Shown here: positions 34,830 through 47,439 of the stretch, in pieces
Layout of the letters: each line of letters begins with the position of its first letter
How positions within the stretch are numbered: the stretch's first letter is position 1
NCBI GenBank assembly: GCA_002633005.1
Contig: NMRA01000363.1
Coordinates: 344,918 to 408,917, forward strand
Source: Phoronis australis
Taxonomy: Eukaryota; Phoronida; Phoronidae
Reading direction: 5' to 3'
Length of the DNA: 64,000 nucleotides
Notes under the pieces: generated by a model
Told to the model about the DNA's origin: nothing
Database searches by the model: none
The model's input: the letters and a program-made list of their open reading frames with translations, nothing else
Made by a program: the position numbers and the translations under genes

Positions 34830-37203
34830 AGTACACCTATCCTAACTTCTTGCAAGTACATCTCTTGGAACTACAGTTGGTCTTACACGAGCATCTCACT
34901 ACTTTCAGCAGGTTCTCTGGTGCTGCTGAATGGTCCGTCGTCGTGGGAATGAATTTTCCACCTGGCAGCATCCATCCCCAATACAGCGAGTCTAGGCCAC
35001 TGCCACGGAAACTTGACCGCACTTGCTCTTGATAATATGTCCCGGCAGCATGGAATTTAGCTACTGAAGAAAGGTGGTGAAAATGACTGTATTTGGGCTG
35101 TGGCTAGTCCGACACCTCATCCACAAATTGCCTGTATCGCAAATCACCCAAATTTCCACAGCCAGTACCGCCATGAAGCACAGATACAACTCTTGCCAGC
35201 TTCAAATGTCTTGATTCAGCTGCATGTATCTAGTGAATACTCTTAGAGTTTTTGCAGAATTCTCGAACAGCTGTAATGTTGTGTTGCAACCACCTATTGC
35301 ATGCGCAAATGGCAAAACTGCGCAAGTTTCGGCACCAAGAGACAACTGTAGTTCCTTGATGTCCCAGACTCTCCTCTTGCTTTGGTGTCTCTTGTCAAAT
35401 TTCTTGAACATGAAATTTGTTGTGAAGTAGCATGGTAACGCAAAAGAACCAACAAGCCTGTATCGTCTGCAATAAGGGTAGTTGGACCTTGTGCTGTGTT
35501 CTCTACTGCTGTTTCTACAATTAAAACACCTGTGTCACCTTGAGCTTGTACCACTGTGCAACCAGCATTTCCTAGCAAACTTGACAAGAAGTGAGTGAAT
35601 CGTTTGTTTTTGCTTTTTGCAAAAAATGTTCCTTTTTTAGTTGATCACCATGTCACCATTGAAGTGAACTTCAGTTCCAACCACCCCACCCAGTCTTCGA
35701 ACATGAAAGACATCTTTAGTTGATGGTCCATCTCAGTAACCATCAAAAACAACAATAGGCTGGGTGCACTTGCAGATGTAATCCATATAACCTAGCTCTA
35801 CCAAATGACTGATACGTTTCACCTCTAGGCCATGGAATACGGTGAAGGAGAGAACCGCCGTCGATTACATGCATCACCGTGTTTTCTGAAAATTGAAATC
35901 CTCAGGTAGGCCTCTACGGGACCAGAGTGTATCAGCTCATATTGATTTATTAGCGACTCTAGGAAGACCAAATGTATCAAAAAGAACAGGGGAACCATCA
36001 CACAGCTCAAACTTCAAAAGGCTTGATGAACTTTCACTGTTGTCTTTTGCAGCTGTCAGGATTTGCTGAAATAACAGTCGTGGATCCACTTGTGTAAAAT
36101 TACTATAAGCAGCATGAATTCAACAATTCTGCGGATGTCTTTGTCGTCACGCGACTGTCTTGCCTGGATACATTCTTTATGCTGCTGACTTGTTTCACAA
36201 CTTAAGTTTGTCACAGTCTGCATGGTACCATTTATACTTGAGCATGCCGACAAGGAAAGCAACCACAGTGCACTCTGTGTATCTCCCATTTCGAAACCTC
36301 AAGTTAAACCTCCTGTTTTTTAATGGTTTTCATGAGCATTTGTTCAATTACAAGGTCTTATCTCATTATGACAAGCCTGCCCAGAATCTGTCACTTTGTC
36401 TTATGGTTTGTTGGCCGTAGACGTCTGGACGGGTGTCTTTGAGTTGCTACGTCTGCTTCAGTCAAGTATATGTATGAAGATTTTGCATAAGAGTTGTGAC
36501 CAGCAGCGGCAAAGTAAGGCAGCATTTCAAAAACTACTTTTAGGTGAAGCTCCCAATCTGACATTATTTCTGCTTTTAAAAAAGTCGAAGGATGTCAATC
36601 ATCTTCATGTACTGTAGTCAAAGACTAATGATTGGACTTTGCAAGGACAAGTCTGATCTTTTATGGATTCCCACAAGACACTCCGACGAGAATACATCGT
36701 CGCACACAGACGTCATGCAAACAATAAGATCATCATACCTCTTCAGACCAGCTCTCACATCATCATGAAGAATATCATTGGCCATTGATTCTTCTGACGA
36801 ACTATTCTCTGTCACTGTGGATTCTGAAGACCTACATGTATACTCTGATTCAGTCGTTTTTGAATATACCAACGGCAGTAGGTCGGAAACCAGAAGTGAA
36901 CTCTTGTGAGGGCATTCCACTGTAATCCAAGGTTCAGAATCAGAAGACACTGGCTGGGCATGGCATGATAGCATTCAGTGCTGAGTCTACCAACATATGC
37001 CCCCTCACTGCTCTATCCACACTTTTTCCATTTAACATAAGGATCACACTGTTTGATGCATGCACCGTCTCAAGAACTCCTTGAAGCCCTGTGCTTGACA
37101 TTACGTATCCAATACATTCCAGAAAGCTCATCTCAGTATGAAATCTTCCAAGCCTGGCTAAGAACAAGTGACTGCAGATCACTATCGTTTTGTTTGCAGG
37201 CAC
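34830..37203 (-). pseudogene. Broken transposon protein: nuclease-like region and Cys-rich C-terminus
   Basis: Colinear fragments in different frames, with stops between them, run from 37203 down to 34830. In order they are 'ARLGRFHTEMSFLECIGYVM', 'VHASNSVILMLNGKSVDRAV', 'TSQQHKECIQARQSRDDKDI' (36.1-36.3 kb), 'QPIVVFDGY' followed by a stop and 'DGPSTKD' (35.7-35.8 kb), 'ADDTGLLVLLRYHA', 'WDIKELQLSLGAETC' and 'HAIGGCNTT', then 'CSCKTNCSSKRCTCKK' near 34.84 kb. The VFDG, DT.LLVLL and GC.TT motifs recall XPG/FEN-like PIN nucleases. The last piece is a CXC-type Cys-rich motif. This combination is known to me from repetitive, uncharacterised proteins of many invertebrates. Frameshifts and stops make it non-functional. 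Confidence 0.7.
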
Positions 37204-40185
37204 TAATTTCCCCTAGAATCAGTTGAATATGTTCATAAAAAGCATGCACATTAACCAAATTGTGGGTCCTAACTATTAAAATTTAATTAATAACTTTTTG
37301 TAACACAATCCTATTTGCTTTTCATCAAATTCAGGTGAAATCAGCAGCCAATTCTCAATATATGCCAGCAGCAGACGAAATCAATGCTTGGGAACAACTA
37401 ATAATATCTCCAATATCAGAGAAAGAAGCCACTTCCTGCCCAATTTTATTAAGGGTTTGTATAATGAATAAGCCAATAACTCCACCAGAATAACATGTTT
37501 TTCTAACAAATATTATTTTTGATACCTCAAATGAATATATTTTACAGAAAAATAATTGAGTTTGTGAAATTAATAATGAAAATTTAACTAAACCTTTTTT
37601 CTGAAAAACACACCAATTTTTATGTTATATAATCTAAAATGTGATTAAAATTCCACATTTAGTATAAAAATCTTAAAAACAAATTATAGAAACAATCAAC
37701 TCATTAGCCCTGACTGTAGATTGTAAGATGCTTTTGTGTAAATGCGTATCAGGTTACAAACAAAGTTTGCAGAACCTAAATGCGGTAAATTGGGGTTTGT
37801 GAATTAACAGCCATTTTGGCGGCCATTTTGTCAGCCATCTTGATTTTTTTCTCGCAAACCAGTGACCAATTGTAAGGTCCACATATTTTAACTTACAAAA
37901 GAATAAAACTTTTGCCATTTTCAGGCCAAAATATAAAAAGAAATCTTGCAACATGTACCAAATTGCCCTTTCGGCCGCCATTTTGTCGGCATATTGGTTT
38001 TATTTTACGGAAAATTGGCATCTTTTGATTGGTATGCCTGTTATAAAAAGTATATAATCAATGACAAACTTTATTGTTTTATTTTTAGCTGTTTCATAAG
38101 AGTAATATCCCAGAAAACAGTAATCATCGTTTTTTTTCGGCCATTTTTTCCGCCATCTTGAAAAACCGACTTCCGCCACTCCGATTTCGGTAGATTTTTT
38201 TCTGACACCAAGGAATGTTTGAAGATGCCATTTATGCAAAAAACCTGTTGCAATTTTTTCTAGGTTGGGCCCTCTGGAGCCCTAGAATGACTGGACTATA
38301 TGTTAAAGAGGAAATGACCTGCTTTCTGCCAAAAACAACTGTTGATTTAGGCCACTTAGTGTTACATAATCGGTCTTGTCTTGTTCCCTAAATATATTAG
38401 CAGGCTTATGAACAAGTAGGTTCTTCTGGCTGGATACTAGAGGCTATTCAAGGTGCTTGTCACTGCGGTCTAGTTTCAGTCACCAAGGTAGTATTGTTGC
38501 CAAAAAATTTCCAGGAGGTTTAATGTACATAACTTCAACTGAAACGAGAGACAGGGGCGAGACGACATTGCATCGCATACGCGCGTGAAGAAAGTTAACC
38601 TTTTCACAGCAGAATAGGGTTTGAAATGGACTTAAGGCACTAAACTACGCGATTTCGTACAAGAATTACGACTACAACTTTTAATCGGGCATAAAGAAGT
38701 GTAAATACAATGTATAGCGTAAATACACAAAACGTACTGATGGTGGCGTATAGTAGGTGACGAAATAACGGACTCGACATTATTTGGCGTATGTATCTCT
38801 TGTAAAAGTAATGTGTGCCAACTCTGGCGTGTTTATGCATACATTGTATAAATGTCTGTTTGCCACACACATCGTGGAGGATTAGTGAACTTTTTGAGCG
38901 ACGTGTAGTTTTACTCGTTCTGAACACCACGCTGTTGCTGGTTTTATGTCAGTTATTAGCTGTAGCCCTCTGCAATTTGTTTTAATCTCTCTTCGTCATT
39001 CATTTGCATAAGTTCACTTCTCATGCATTGTTTAATTTTCAACCTAAGCCTATCTGTACACGCAAATCCGGTACTGTCTGTGTATGTGTGCTTTGATTTT
39101 TATTTGACATGGCTTTTGGACAACAGGGTAGTTCGATTCAAGTACATCGTCAGGAAATGGCCACGACAGGAAATGGAATTTCAAGTGTTTCAAGCTGTTA
39201 GACAATAACGCTAATAAATGAAAAGCATTGTCTAATGAAATCGCAAACATGTCGCTCTAGTAAAACGAATCATTAGAAATTAAACACAACGCATCATATT
39301 CCACGCAAAATGATGGACCCTAAGGTAGAACAAGACAATTGGGTCTAGTTTTTCAAGGTAGCTCATAGCTAGGACCAACTGAATCCTAGCTCGTAACATG
39401 ACCTCAAAAACTATGCATTGAACAATCTAAGAACCCCCTGGAGAGTATTGCATTCGCGACATATTGTTGATTACAATCTCTCGTTTGCTTCCGTTCCTAG
39501 CCCATTCGAATTTCATCAATACGTGTCGAGCTCCGACATTCTGAGAATTTGTTGTGACCGCCTTCATAATTAATTACAAGTTACCTAAAATATGAGTTCC
39601 CGATTGTGATAGCCCGCAGACTGGCTGGGAACTTTAAGTCCTTATCTCAAAGGTCAATCTTGTTCAAAAATATATACCAAATTAAGTAATATGTAACATG
39701 GCATAATGTTCACATCCTTTCTGTTATCAAACTGAAAGCCTTTTTGCGGGGTCGGAAAATCGTCAATTATTTCTGTCTATTTCCGTGACCAGAGTTCCTA
39801 TGCAACGATTCTTGAATGACGGTCATGTTGTCCTTGAAAACTTATTGACATCACGATGAGCGTAACTGCGTTGTTACTTTGTTTGGTTGTTTTTGATTCT
39901 GATTCTAGTTCTTTTTATACAATTTTCGAAGCCTTAGTGAATCACTCAGAAATTTTCTTTTTGTCAAACATTAAAATAAAGGCGATTTCCAAAGCAATCG
40001 CCCGGTTAATGACAACGCGAAAATTAAATTTGGTCTTTTGGCAACTTAAGACTATTTTAAACACAACAAGTTCTGCTACAAACTGGTTGCACAAAATATA
40101 ATGCGTGTAATAAGCGTTGCAGAAAGAAGCAGGTTCGCGCGCAAACTCTGTAGGCCTATGTCTCTTAGCATGATACTGCCAATGG

Positions 40186-40256
40186 AAGCGTGGTGGCGCA
40201 GTTGTAGAGCACGCGCGCTTTGGTACACAACTCGTGAGTTCGAGTCCGTGGCGCTT
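40186..40256 (+). repeat. tRNA-like segment, probably a decayed SINE head
   Basis: 'tggcgcagttgtagagcac' is a good Pol III A box, and 'gagttcgagtcc' (near 40236) a good B box at tRNA spacing. The T stem does not pair, and the acceptor ends (aagcg/cgctt) pair only in part, so a working tRNA is unlikely. Confidence 0.45.
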
Positions 40257-40621
40257 ACAAATTGTCCAGTTTCAAACATGTTCTGTTTTTTTTTCTCACT
40301 TCAGAAATCAAGGAAAATACTTGTTTTTAGAGGCAAAAACAAAATTTTCTCCTGGGCGGGATGGGAGAAACACCACTCCAGACCTCCCCCTAGGCCAGAT
40401 CGGGCTCCGTCGGTAGTAGCTGATACGTGTACACTGTACGAATGGTTCAGGTCGAACGTAATTCTTCCTTTTACTTTGAACTCGTTAATAGTTATATTGT
40501 ACCTTTTTGGCACTACACCAAGTTTTCTCTCTGAAGTTATTTCGCCATCATTTGCTATTCCGTCGTTCATTGTTGGCCGTCAGCCGACTGACGAAGTCGC
40601 CAGAGACCCTGTGCCGATATC

Positions 40622-40730
40622 TCAAGACCTTTCAAACTAACGTCGACGCGCGTCGAATGTTTTCGGGAGATAAAGAGGTCAGTACGAACGCTTAATTTCG
40701 GTCCTAGATCGAATTTAGCAGCGCCAGCCA
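40622..40730 (-). repeat. Dispersed repeat, copy 2
   Basis: The reverse complement reads 'gatctaggaccgaaattaag', 'gtactgacc' and 'cgacgcgcgtcgacgt', in the same order as copy 1 at 5515-5632. Confidence 0.45.
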
Positions 40731-42847
40731 ACTTCACATAAAACAGGCAAATCTATAAGGGCGGAGGATTTTTATGAAATTTTCGCCTACGGATTTGGTA
40801 AAAATTAAATTTTAGGTACAGATGGCTTCGGTACAACACGTTCTAACCATATATTAAGGGCTAAATCGTGTGCTACTTGGTCTTTACTCCGTAGCAGGCT
40901 AACTTTATGTATATACATGTAGCTTAGACCGATTCCAGTTTTAATTTCATGAAACGGGGCTGAGACATTTTAGTCTTTAGTTAAGACAGAAAAAGTGCCA
41001 TGAAACGGTGCCTGCTGCCTGTCAAAACAAACCTTGTTTTGTGGCATCGCGATTGCACTCGTGTGTTCGTGTGGTGGAAACGTAATCAAAGCCGATTTTT
41101 ATATTGCGCTTTAAATACTGACTCCTCTTAAAACAAGTAAATGGCCAAAACACCGCCTAATAATAAACCCATTCTACCAGTTCGTAAATATTGCGGCGTT
41201 CCCCAGATCTTGGCTTCGATAATTAACCCATGCCGGGGTCATTGTATTGAGGACACATTCGAGGAACTTTGAGTAGACTGTGTACCATTTGACTGGCCTT
41301 TCAATTTGAAACTTACCGGGTTAATGCTGAAATTATTAGCATTTTAAAATGCATTCCAAAATGAAGGTACAAGTATTTCACAGAAAAAAGCAGGTGTTTG
41401 TGATAATATTCCATATTTTGGGAATTGCATAAGAGCAACTCTTTGGCAATGTAGTCGATGTTCTTGAAAAAATTTAAATGGCTCTCCCATTCACGTACAC
41501 GGGAGACCCAAGTTTATTTACCCTATCTCATTACATATCCAAGATGGTGGATGAAACCGTCGTCTCGTTTTATTGGAAAACCGGTAGAAGACGCGCTTCG
41601 ACAAAATGCTTTTGCATTCGGGACACCTCTGGTATTTTCGTATCCGAAAACTTAGGGTATTTCGTAGCCTCAACTTTCTCTCGGGCAGTGAACGTTATCT
41701 TCAAATCATTCTGCTATTTTAAGGACGCATAACTTGACGCATGAGCCACGTGAGATAAAGTTACCGAAATAGGCATGTCACGATGTTCTATAGAAGATCC
41801 TTGCGTGTCTGCTCTGATCCAGAATTGCTTGTGGTTTGACACACTGTGCTGCATAGCGATAACTGGCGTCAAACACAACGGACGTTGAATATTTTCATTT
41901 TCGTCTCGTCAGTTTATTATATGCCAAACAGGCTCTTTCATGTTATCGGACATTAGAACGACCCTTTTAGCTATTGTCCCTCGCACAACAATTCCTTCAA
42001 ATCCAATTCGGGAATATCTTCCTCGCTACGCCCTGCTGGGAATACAGACGTTAGTTATACCACCCATATAAAAGACGTGTAGTTAAAAATATTATTTATT
42101 TATTGAAACGGTCAAACTCTGCAACTGATTCTAACCTCTTTAAAACATTGGATATAAATGTCCACCTCTAATTATTTTTCAAGTATTTGAAAACATCGTG
42201 TTGCTTACTATCTGAAAATCAATTTACTTATCCATTCAAGCGTCACTATTTTCGGATTTCGATTAGATATAAGCGGTGAAACAAGGCAACGTAAACGTTG
42301 TAAATGTTGCTCTTTGTTTATGATTTTTCAGCTAGCATGTCTTTTGCAACATGTCATTATATTGCAGAACGTTCAATATCAGCAAAGATGTCTATTCTTC
42401 TATCAAGCAATGTAATTTGCCTCCCGAATCATTTTTTTTAATATTGAAAGAGCAATAAATCTATGACTTCTGTCAAAACTAAATCTTTATGCTTTTTACT
42501 GATATGGTCTCACTTCGTTCTATATTCATATTAGAAACTATCTTCAGGCTTGAGCAGTCGTAATGTGCTTCAAACTAGACCAAGTGTTTGTCAAGGCGCG
42601 TTAAATTTAGTACCCACGGAAGTTTGGCCTTCAGGCTATTTATTGTAACCCGGAAAAAATAAAAACGCTTAGACGTTACGTTGTAAGTACCATTACGCCC
42701 ATTAAGAAAGTTTACATTACTAACCCCTGGGCACGGGCTTTAATCTTCATTCTGGAAATGGATATGGAAATCATTTTCATTACAATCTGTGGGAACTCCA
42801 ACTAACTGTTTTTTAGTGTGCGCTCGAGTGCTTAAGTTTATTGGGTA

Positions 42848-42905
42848 ATAGTTTCTTACAGGGGTCTCGTTAGTTGATAGTTTCTTACAGGGGTCTCGTT
42901 AGTTG
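42848..42905 (+). repeat. Perfect 29-base direct repeat, two copies
   Basis: 'atagtttcttacaggggtct' and the following nine bases occur twice back to back (42848-42876 and 42877-42905). It looks like a recent slippage duplication. Confidence 0.9.
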
Positions 42906-43169
42906 AGAGTCTAATTTTCTCAACTGAAAACGGCCATTAAACTGTTTTTCAGAATCCATGACCCCTGGAAATGGCTGTGTTTACGTATAGCAATCTACTT
43001 CTAGCTTGTACTTGATGACCCTAACATTATAGGTACAGGACAGGTTCGGTTTAACAGTAGAGCAAAATTGTCTACATTTTCTTAGAAATAGAAAAATATC
43101 AAATAGAAAAAAAGAAACCTTGACATATGAATCTAGTTAAACTATCGGTCAAGAATTTGCTGCTATCGT

Positions 43170-44093
43170 TCAATCAATTCCTTGCGCCTGTTTTGTCTTG
43201 TCACCTACGCTAAAGGGGTTCTTTTGCGCTTCTGTTAAGAAACCAATGGCACCATTGATCGCGCTCATAGCGAAGAGCATTCGCTGTTTGGCATCTTCGC
43301 TTTGGAGGTCACTGATAGGTTCCACGTCAAGTAGGGGCATTTCGTCCATGTCAGAGTCGCTGTTGTCCAATTCGCCGTCTGTATCCAGCTCATTTCTCTT
43401 TTCGAAGTGACCTAGTGTGGTCCTTAGCACGCTTATTACGTATAGCAACTCCGCTTCTTCTGTGCTTGCTAGAGGAGGTTTCAACAACACTCCGCCCCTT
43501 GATTTGGGCAACAACGGCAGGAGACCCACCGGGTCTTCCATATCAGAGCAACTGTCTTGCTGCTCCAACTGAGGCTCGAAGTAAGCGTCTGCGTCTTCAA
43601 AATTGTCGAACGGCATCCCATCTTCCTTGCCATCATATTCGTCCTCTAGTATTGCGCATTCTTCTCCGGTTTCTGGCAGAATCAACGACTTTCTCTTTCT
43701 GTGCCTAAAAGAACAAGAGTGAACAACTCCTTTAACTTTAATTTCCCTCATCAAAACAATTCAAACCAACAAAGCCTGCAACCCTTCTGTTTTCACCTCA
43801 CGTCATATACACCATACTTATTAATATAACCACGAGAACGATGCCTGTACGTCTGCGTCGACAATTTGGCGAACAGAAATTCTACCTTAGGCTTTCCTCG
43901 TCATAAGCTTACCAAACAATGCAAGTTACTGTTACGGGGTAAACAACAAAGGCACTGGTTGAAAACACGAACCTCAAAAACATAAAGAGCAACAGCAAGA
44001 GCAACAGAAGGAGAAGCAGCAACAGCAGCAGCCAGTACAGAGAAGTCTTCTTGTCAGCCTCACCATCGGACTGTTTCAGCAATGTCGCCTCGT
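43170..44093 (-). CDS. Membrane-spanning exon and cytoplasmic tail, cassette A
   Basis: Exon 44093-43973 (acceptor 'ttgcag') encodes a short charged stalk, then a nearly pure leucine membrane helix (YWLLLLLLLLLLLLLLF) and 'MFLR'. It ends in phase 2 at a GTTCGT donor. Exon 43704-43170 (acceptor 'cttttag') completes that codon as Arg and gives a 177-residue acidic tail. The tail has a basic start (HRKRKSL), 'LYVISVLRTTLGHFEKRNEL', 'LDTDGELDNSDSDMDE' and a C-terminal block 'RMLFAMSAINGAIGFLTEA' then NPFS. The entry phase (1) equals that of the upstream EGF/CCP exons, so it can splice to them. No private ectodomain exons are visible between 44.1 and 47.4 kb. It is either an alternative 3' end of the receptor locus or a truncated duplicate. 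The tail domain is not one I recognise. Confidence 0.6.
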
Positions 44094-47000
44094 CTGCAAA
44101 TACAACGTGACCTCAGATGCTGACTTGATGGAAACTACGTTCAGGCAGGTGAGTCGGAGCCAGTGTTTCAACTCCGATGGGACCTCAAACTAAATTAGAT
44201 AAGATAAGGAATAATATCCGGATTTTCAGGAATCTGAATGACATAGGTTATTGGGTTTATCATTTACGCAACAGGACAACGGTCGGTGCACAAACTGAAA
44301 CGCCGTTTGTCTTAGAAACAAGGAAACGTAATATACTACAGTAGCTCTAATTCGGAGGATTTTCTCATTATGAGGAATGACCTTCGCGAATCCCTGACTA
44401 CCCTTCCTTCGTCGAAGATTGCATCAAATCAAATCAATTTTCATTACATGGCCCTTGCGAAATTGGCACTAAAATTTTCATTAGTCAAATTAATTGAGAC
44501 GATATGGGGGTTTGAAAGAACTTACATTTTGTTATTACTTGAATGCAGGCACTACAAGTTGGTTTGTCATGGCGCGACATTTTATGCGTCGAACTTGGTC
44601 TTAAGAATAACGAACAATCAATTCTTTGCAATACCAGACATTATTTCTCATCTAAGTTAGGGACAAGTGGAGACCGATTTTAAAGCACCAAGCGAGTAGT
44701 GTAAATCAAAACTTTGTTTCAAGAACGGAACACGCTTGTTTATAGGCGCTGTAACAAAGGATGGCCTTTTCAACGAAGACACTCAACAGCATCGTTGTGT
44801 GGTGCTTTAAATACCACGTTGTTGCCGCTCTATGCGTACACTGCACTGGTATTGGTGTGCATAAATGTGCAGCACTGACGCAAACCTTACTGTGACTATC
44901 TCACAGGCTTTACATATGTCTCAGTAGCTCATGGGATAATTGAATCACACAAGATGTTGTTAGACTCCGATTGAACGACTAAATATAGAATATCAACAAA
45001 ACAATAAACTTTCGTTCACTTATTCTCTGTAGCATGTTAAACGCGAAACTGAACAAAAACTGGTTAGTCAACTCGGCAAGTTTCGAAATAAGTGTCCAAA
45101 GAAAACAGGCAACATTTTTATAGGAAACCGACTACACACTTTGGAGGCCCAGAAATGCAATCTCAGGCTTATACAAGGCAGGAAGTTGGACAATGATGTC
45201 ATGAAGAAGGAAACCTATCGATACTACTTATCTACTTAACGTTATACTGAAGGTTGCAAGTATGCTACATGCGTTGAGGTTACACGTAAAACTGGGGATC
45301 ATAACTTCAAGCGCATTTTGTAGTTGCTGAACAAACTATAAATAACGTAATGCCTTTGTTGTCAAAACAACCCAGAATGCAGAGTATTCAGGCAATGCTT
45401 CTTGCCTAATTACAAGCGATATTCATCCGCTTTGTTTGTCGTACTGATTTTTTGGCATATATTTACAGCAACGTGGTAGTCAGGTGTTTGATAGCTGGCG
45501 CAAGAAATGATCGTTAGGACATTTTCAGTTGCCAAAAGTTGTAAAAATTTGCAAAAAGTTGAAATACTTAGAAAAGCCATGCTGACACAAAGTCGACATG
45601 CTTAGCGAGAGTACTGAGAACACAATCTTCACAGCGATCATCACCAATAACAGATGCTTAAGATGTTAAGTGAGGAAGAATTTTGAGGTTATTTAAGTTG
45701 TGATCACCCGCGGGGGGTCATCTGATGAAACTTTTTCAGCCCTTACTTAGACCGATATAAAGCTAACTGAATACCAAAATTTCTTAACCCCACTTCATGA
45801 AAATTCTGAAAACCAAAATTAAGACCGAAATCGGCCTAAGCTAAGATCGAAAGTTGGTCTGCAACTGAAAAGCCCTAAGATTGGACTTTTGGTCTAAATG
45901 ATCAAAAGTTAGGACTGCTATCACCATAAACTGCTGAGGAACAAATTTTGTTATTATTTTCACAATCAAGTGACCCAAAAAAATTTCAAATTGAATATCA
46001 TTTGCTTTCCATTCGAGAATTGGTAATGACCGTAGCGACATTGCAGCGCCACGTACGGGCACATGTGAAATGATATTTTCCGGTCATACAAGGTTGTTTA
46101 TAAGCAAACAAGATCCCTATTTTAGCCAAAATGAAAATGAAAATAAATCACCATCTAGAGTTTCAAGACCATGAGGATTCTGGAAACCGTATTCCAGACA
46201 CCGCCATGCTTAGTTTTGTGAATTCGCAACAGGTAGCGAAAGCGTAGTCCTTATGCTGACGTATGTCAAAACACGAGCTAATATTTCTGTCTAAGTTAAA
46301 GCCGTACACCAAAATCCGACTTTGAGTTCATGAAACATTTTTTTCCGAATTTCTGTCTTCGATCCTAACTTAAGCCCAAATTACGTTCTTAACTTAGACA
46401 ATTTTTTGGTCTTATAGTCTATCTTGAACGGTAACACCAGTAAAATTGGCCAATACAGTACGTTAAGGGCATTGCTCTGAGCACAGTAGTGCCATAAATT
46501 GTCAAATGCAATGAACTGTTAGGCGTATTGGCTTGCTGTTGTCTACGTTACCGCGAGAATCAACTTATAATTCAAACACCTGCAAGTATCACCAGCACGC
46601 AATGGAGTTCTAGTCAGGCCACTATTCAGTACAAATGTTTTCGGCCTTTTGTTGTTTGTGCTGAGATTTCGCGGTGACGCAACACGGCAAAAAGCAACTT
46701 CACCTATCATTTGACGGGCCTACATTTGACTAATTAACCTTGCGTTTTCTTATTTAGCCAAGACTTTGTTAGAACTACCTGGTTAGCCAATAGATCTAAA
46801 ATAACAATATTCGGATGAAGTTAGGCTTTAAGTCTTAAGTCAGTTTTCATGAAAGGGGTACCACAAAGGCAGGTGAATTGCCCAACACTTATAATGCTAG
46901 ATTCTAAGCAGTGGTATTGTTGGATTATTTTCTAAAAAAGGGACGCACGAGGTTATCGGTTTTTTTTTTCGTTTTTTTGTCTTATTATCACTGTAAAGAG

Positions 47001-47439
47001 AACAAATAATGTTCACTTTGTCTGACCGAGGTAATACATACAAATACAATTGAAAGATCATGTTCTACTAAATAAGACCACATAGGAACAATGTCACACT
47101 CAAAGGGCTTTTAGTTAGCGCATACTCATGCACATGTACTGTATGACAAAGAAGCTCTTAGCCACATCATACTCGGATACTTTATTATAAAGACTGGCGC
47201 CTACAATCCTGAAAGTTGACATGAAATATCGCAACCTTAAAACACTTGTCATGAAGCCAACTACGTGTGCATTGCTACGGCACTTTAACCTGCCGTGGAC
47301 TAAAGTAGAAACACTGGACAATTTCACTCTATCATGTACAAAAGTATAACTTTGAAAAAAACAGCCAGTACGTTACCCAGAAGTGACCTTCGTTACACTC
47401 TCTCGAAATAATGAAGATTCATTAGTTTTTAAAAAGCCT
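44094..47439. other. Region between tail cassettes A and B
   Basis: I searched both strands for EGF, CCP or membrane exons and found none. Worn repeat segments around 45.7-46.9 kb share 'taagac/gtctta' and 'catgaaa' words. Confidence 0.45.

Larger units (their letters stand above)
33670..38296. mobile_element. Decayed 4.6-kb DNA transposon with long inverted ends
   Basis: The left end 'gtccagtcattcta' matches the reverse complement of the right end. The homology continues inward through 'gaaaaaaattgcaacag', 'tttattgcataaat' and 'cggagtggcggaagt', about 150 bases with gaps. TA flanks both ends (33668-33669 and 38297-38298). Further inside, both arms contain 'caagatggcggacaaaatgg'-type words in opposite orientation, in 315-base tandem copies on the left. 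A broken minus-strand reading frame fills the centre. The superfamily is uncertain: the coding relics recall Academ-type elements, but the TA flank does not fit their 3-4 base duplications. Confidence 0.75.
38297..43169. other. Gene-free stretch
   Basis: I find no exon here. The structured items are the tRNA-like segment, a dispersed repeat and a short direct repeat, listed separately. Segments near 40950, 45840 and 46300-46860 share words such as 'catgaaacgg' and 'cttaagtc', suggesting worn copies of one more repeat family. Confidence 0.45.

Noticed and set aside
40101-40640. 179-residue plus-strand frame
   Set aside because: It runs through a tRNA-like segment and the edge of a dispersed repeat. 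There is no protein family signal.
43198-43708. Plus-strand frames opposite tail cassette A
   Set aside because: Shadows of the minus-strand tail exon, with no motif of their own.
43985-44040. Simple CAG/CAA microsatellite with no coding role
   Set aside because: Read on the minus strand it is an in-frame Leu membrane helix with splice sites and phases that fit the downstream tail, so it is treated as coding.
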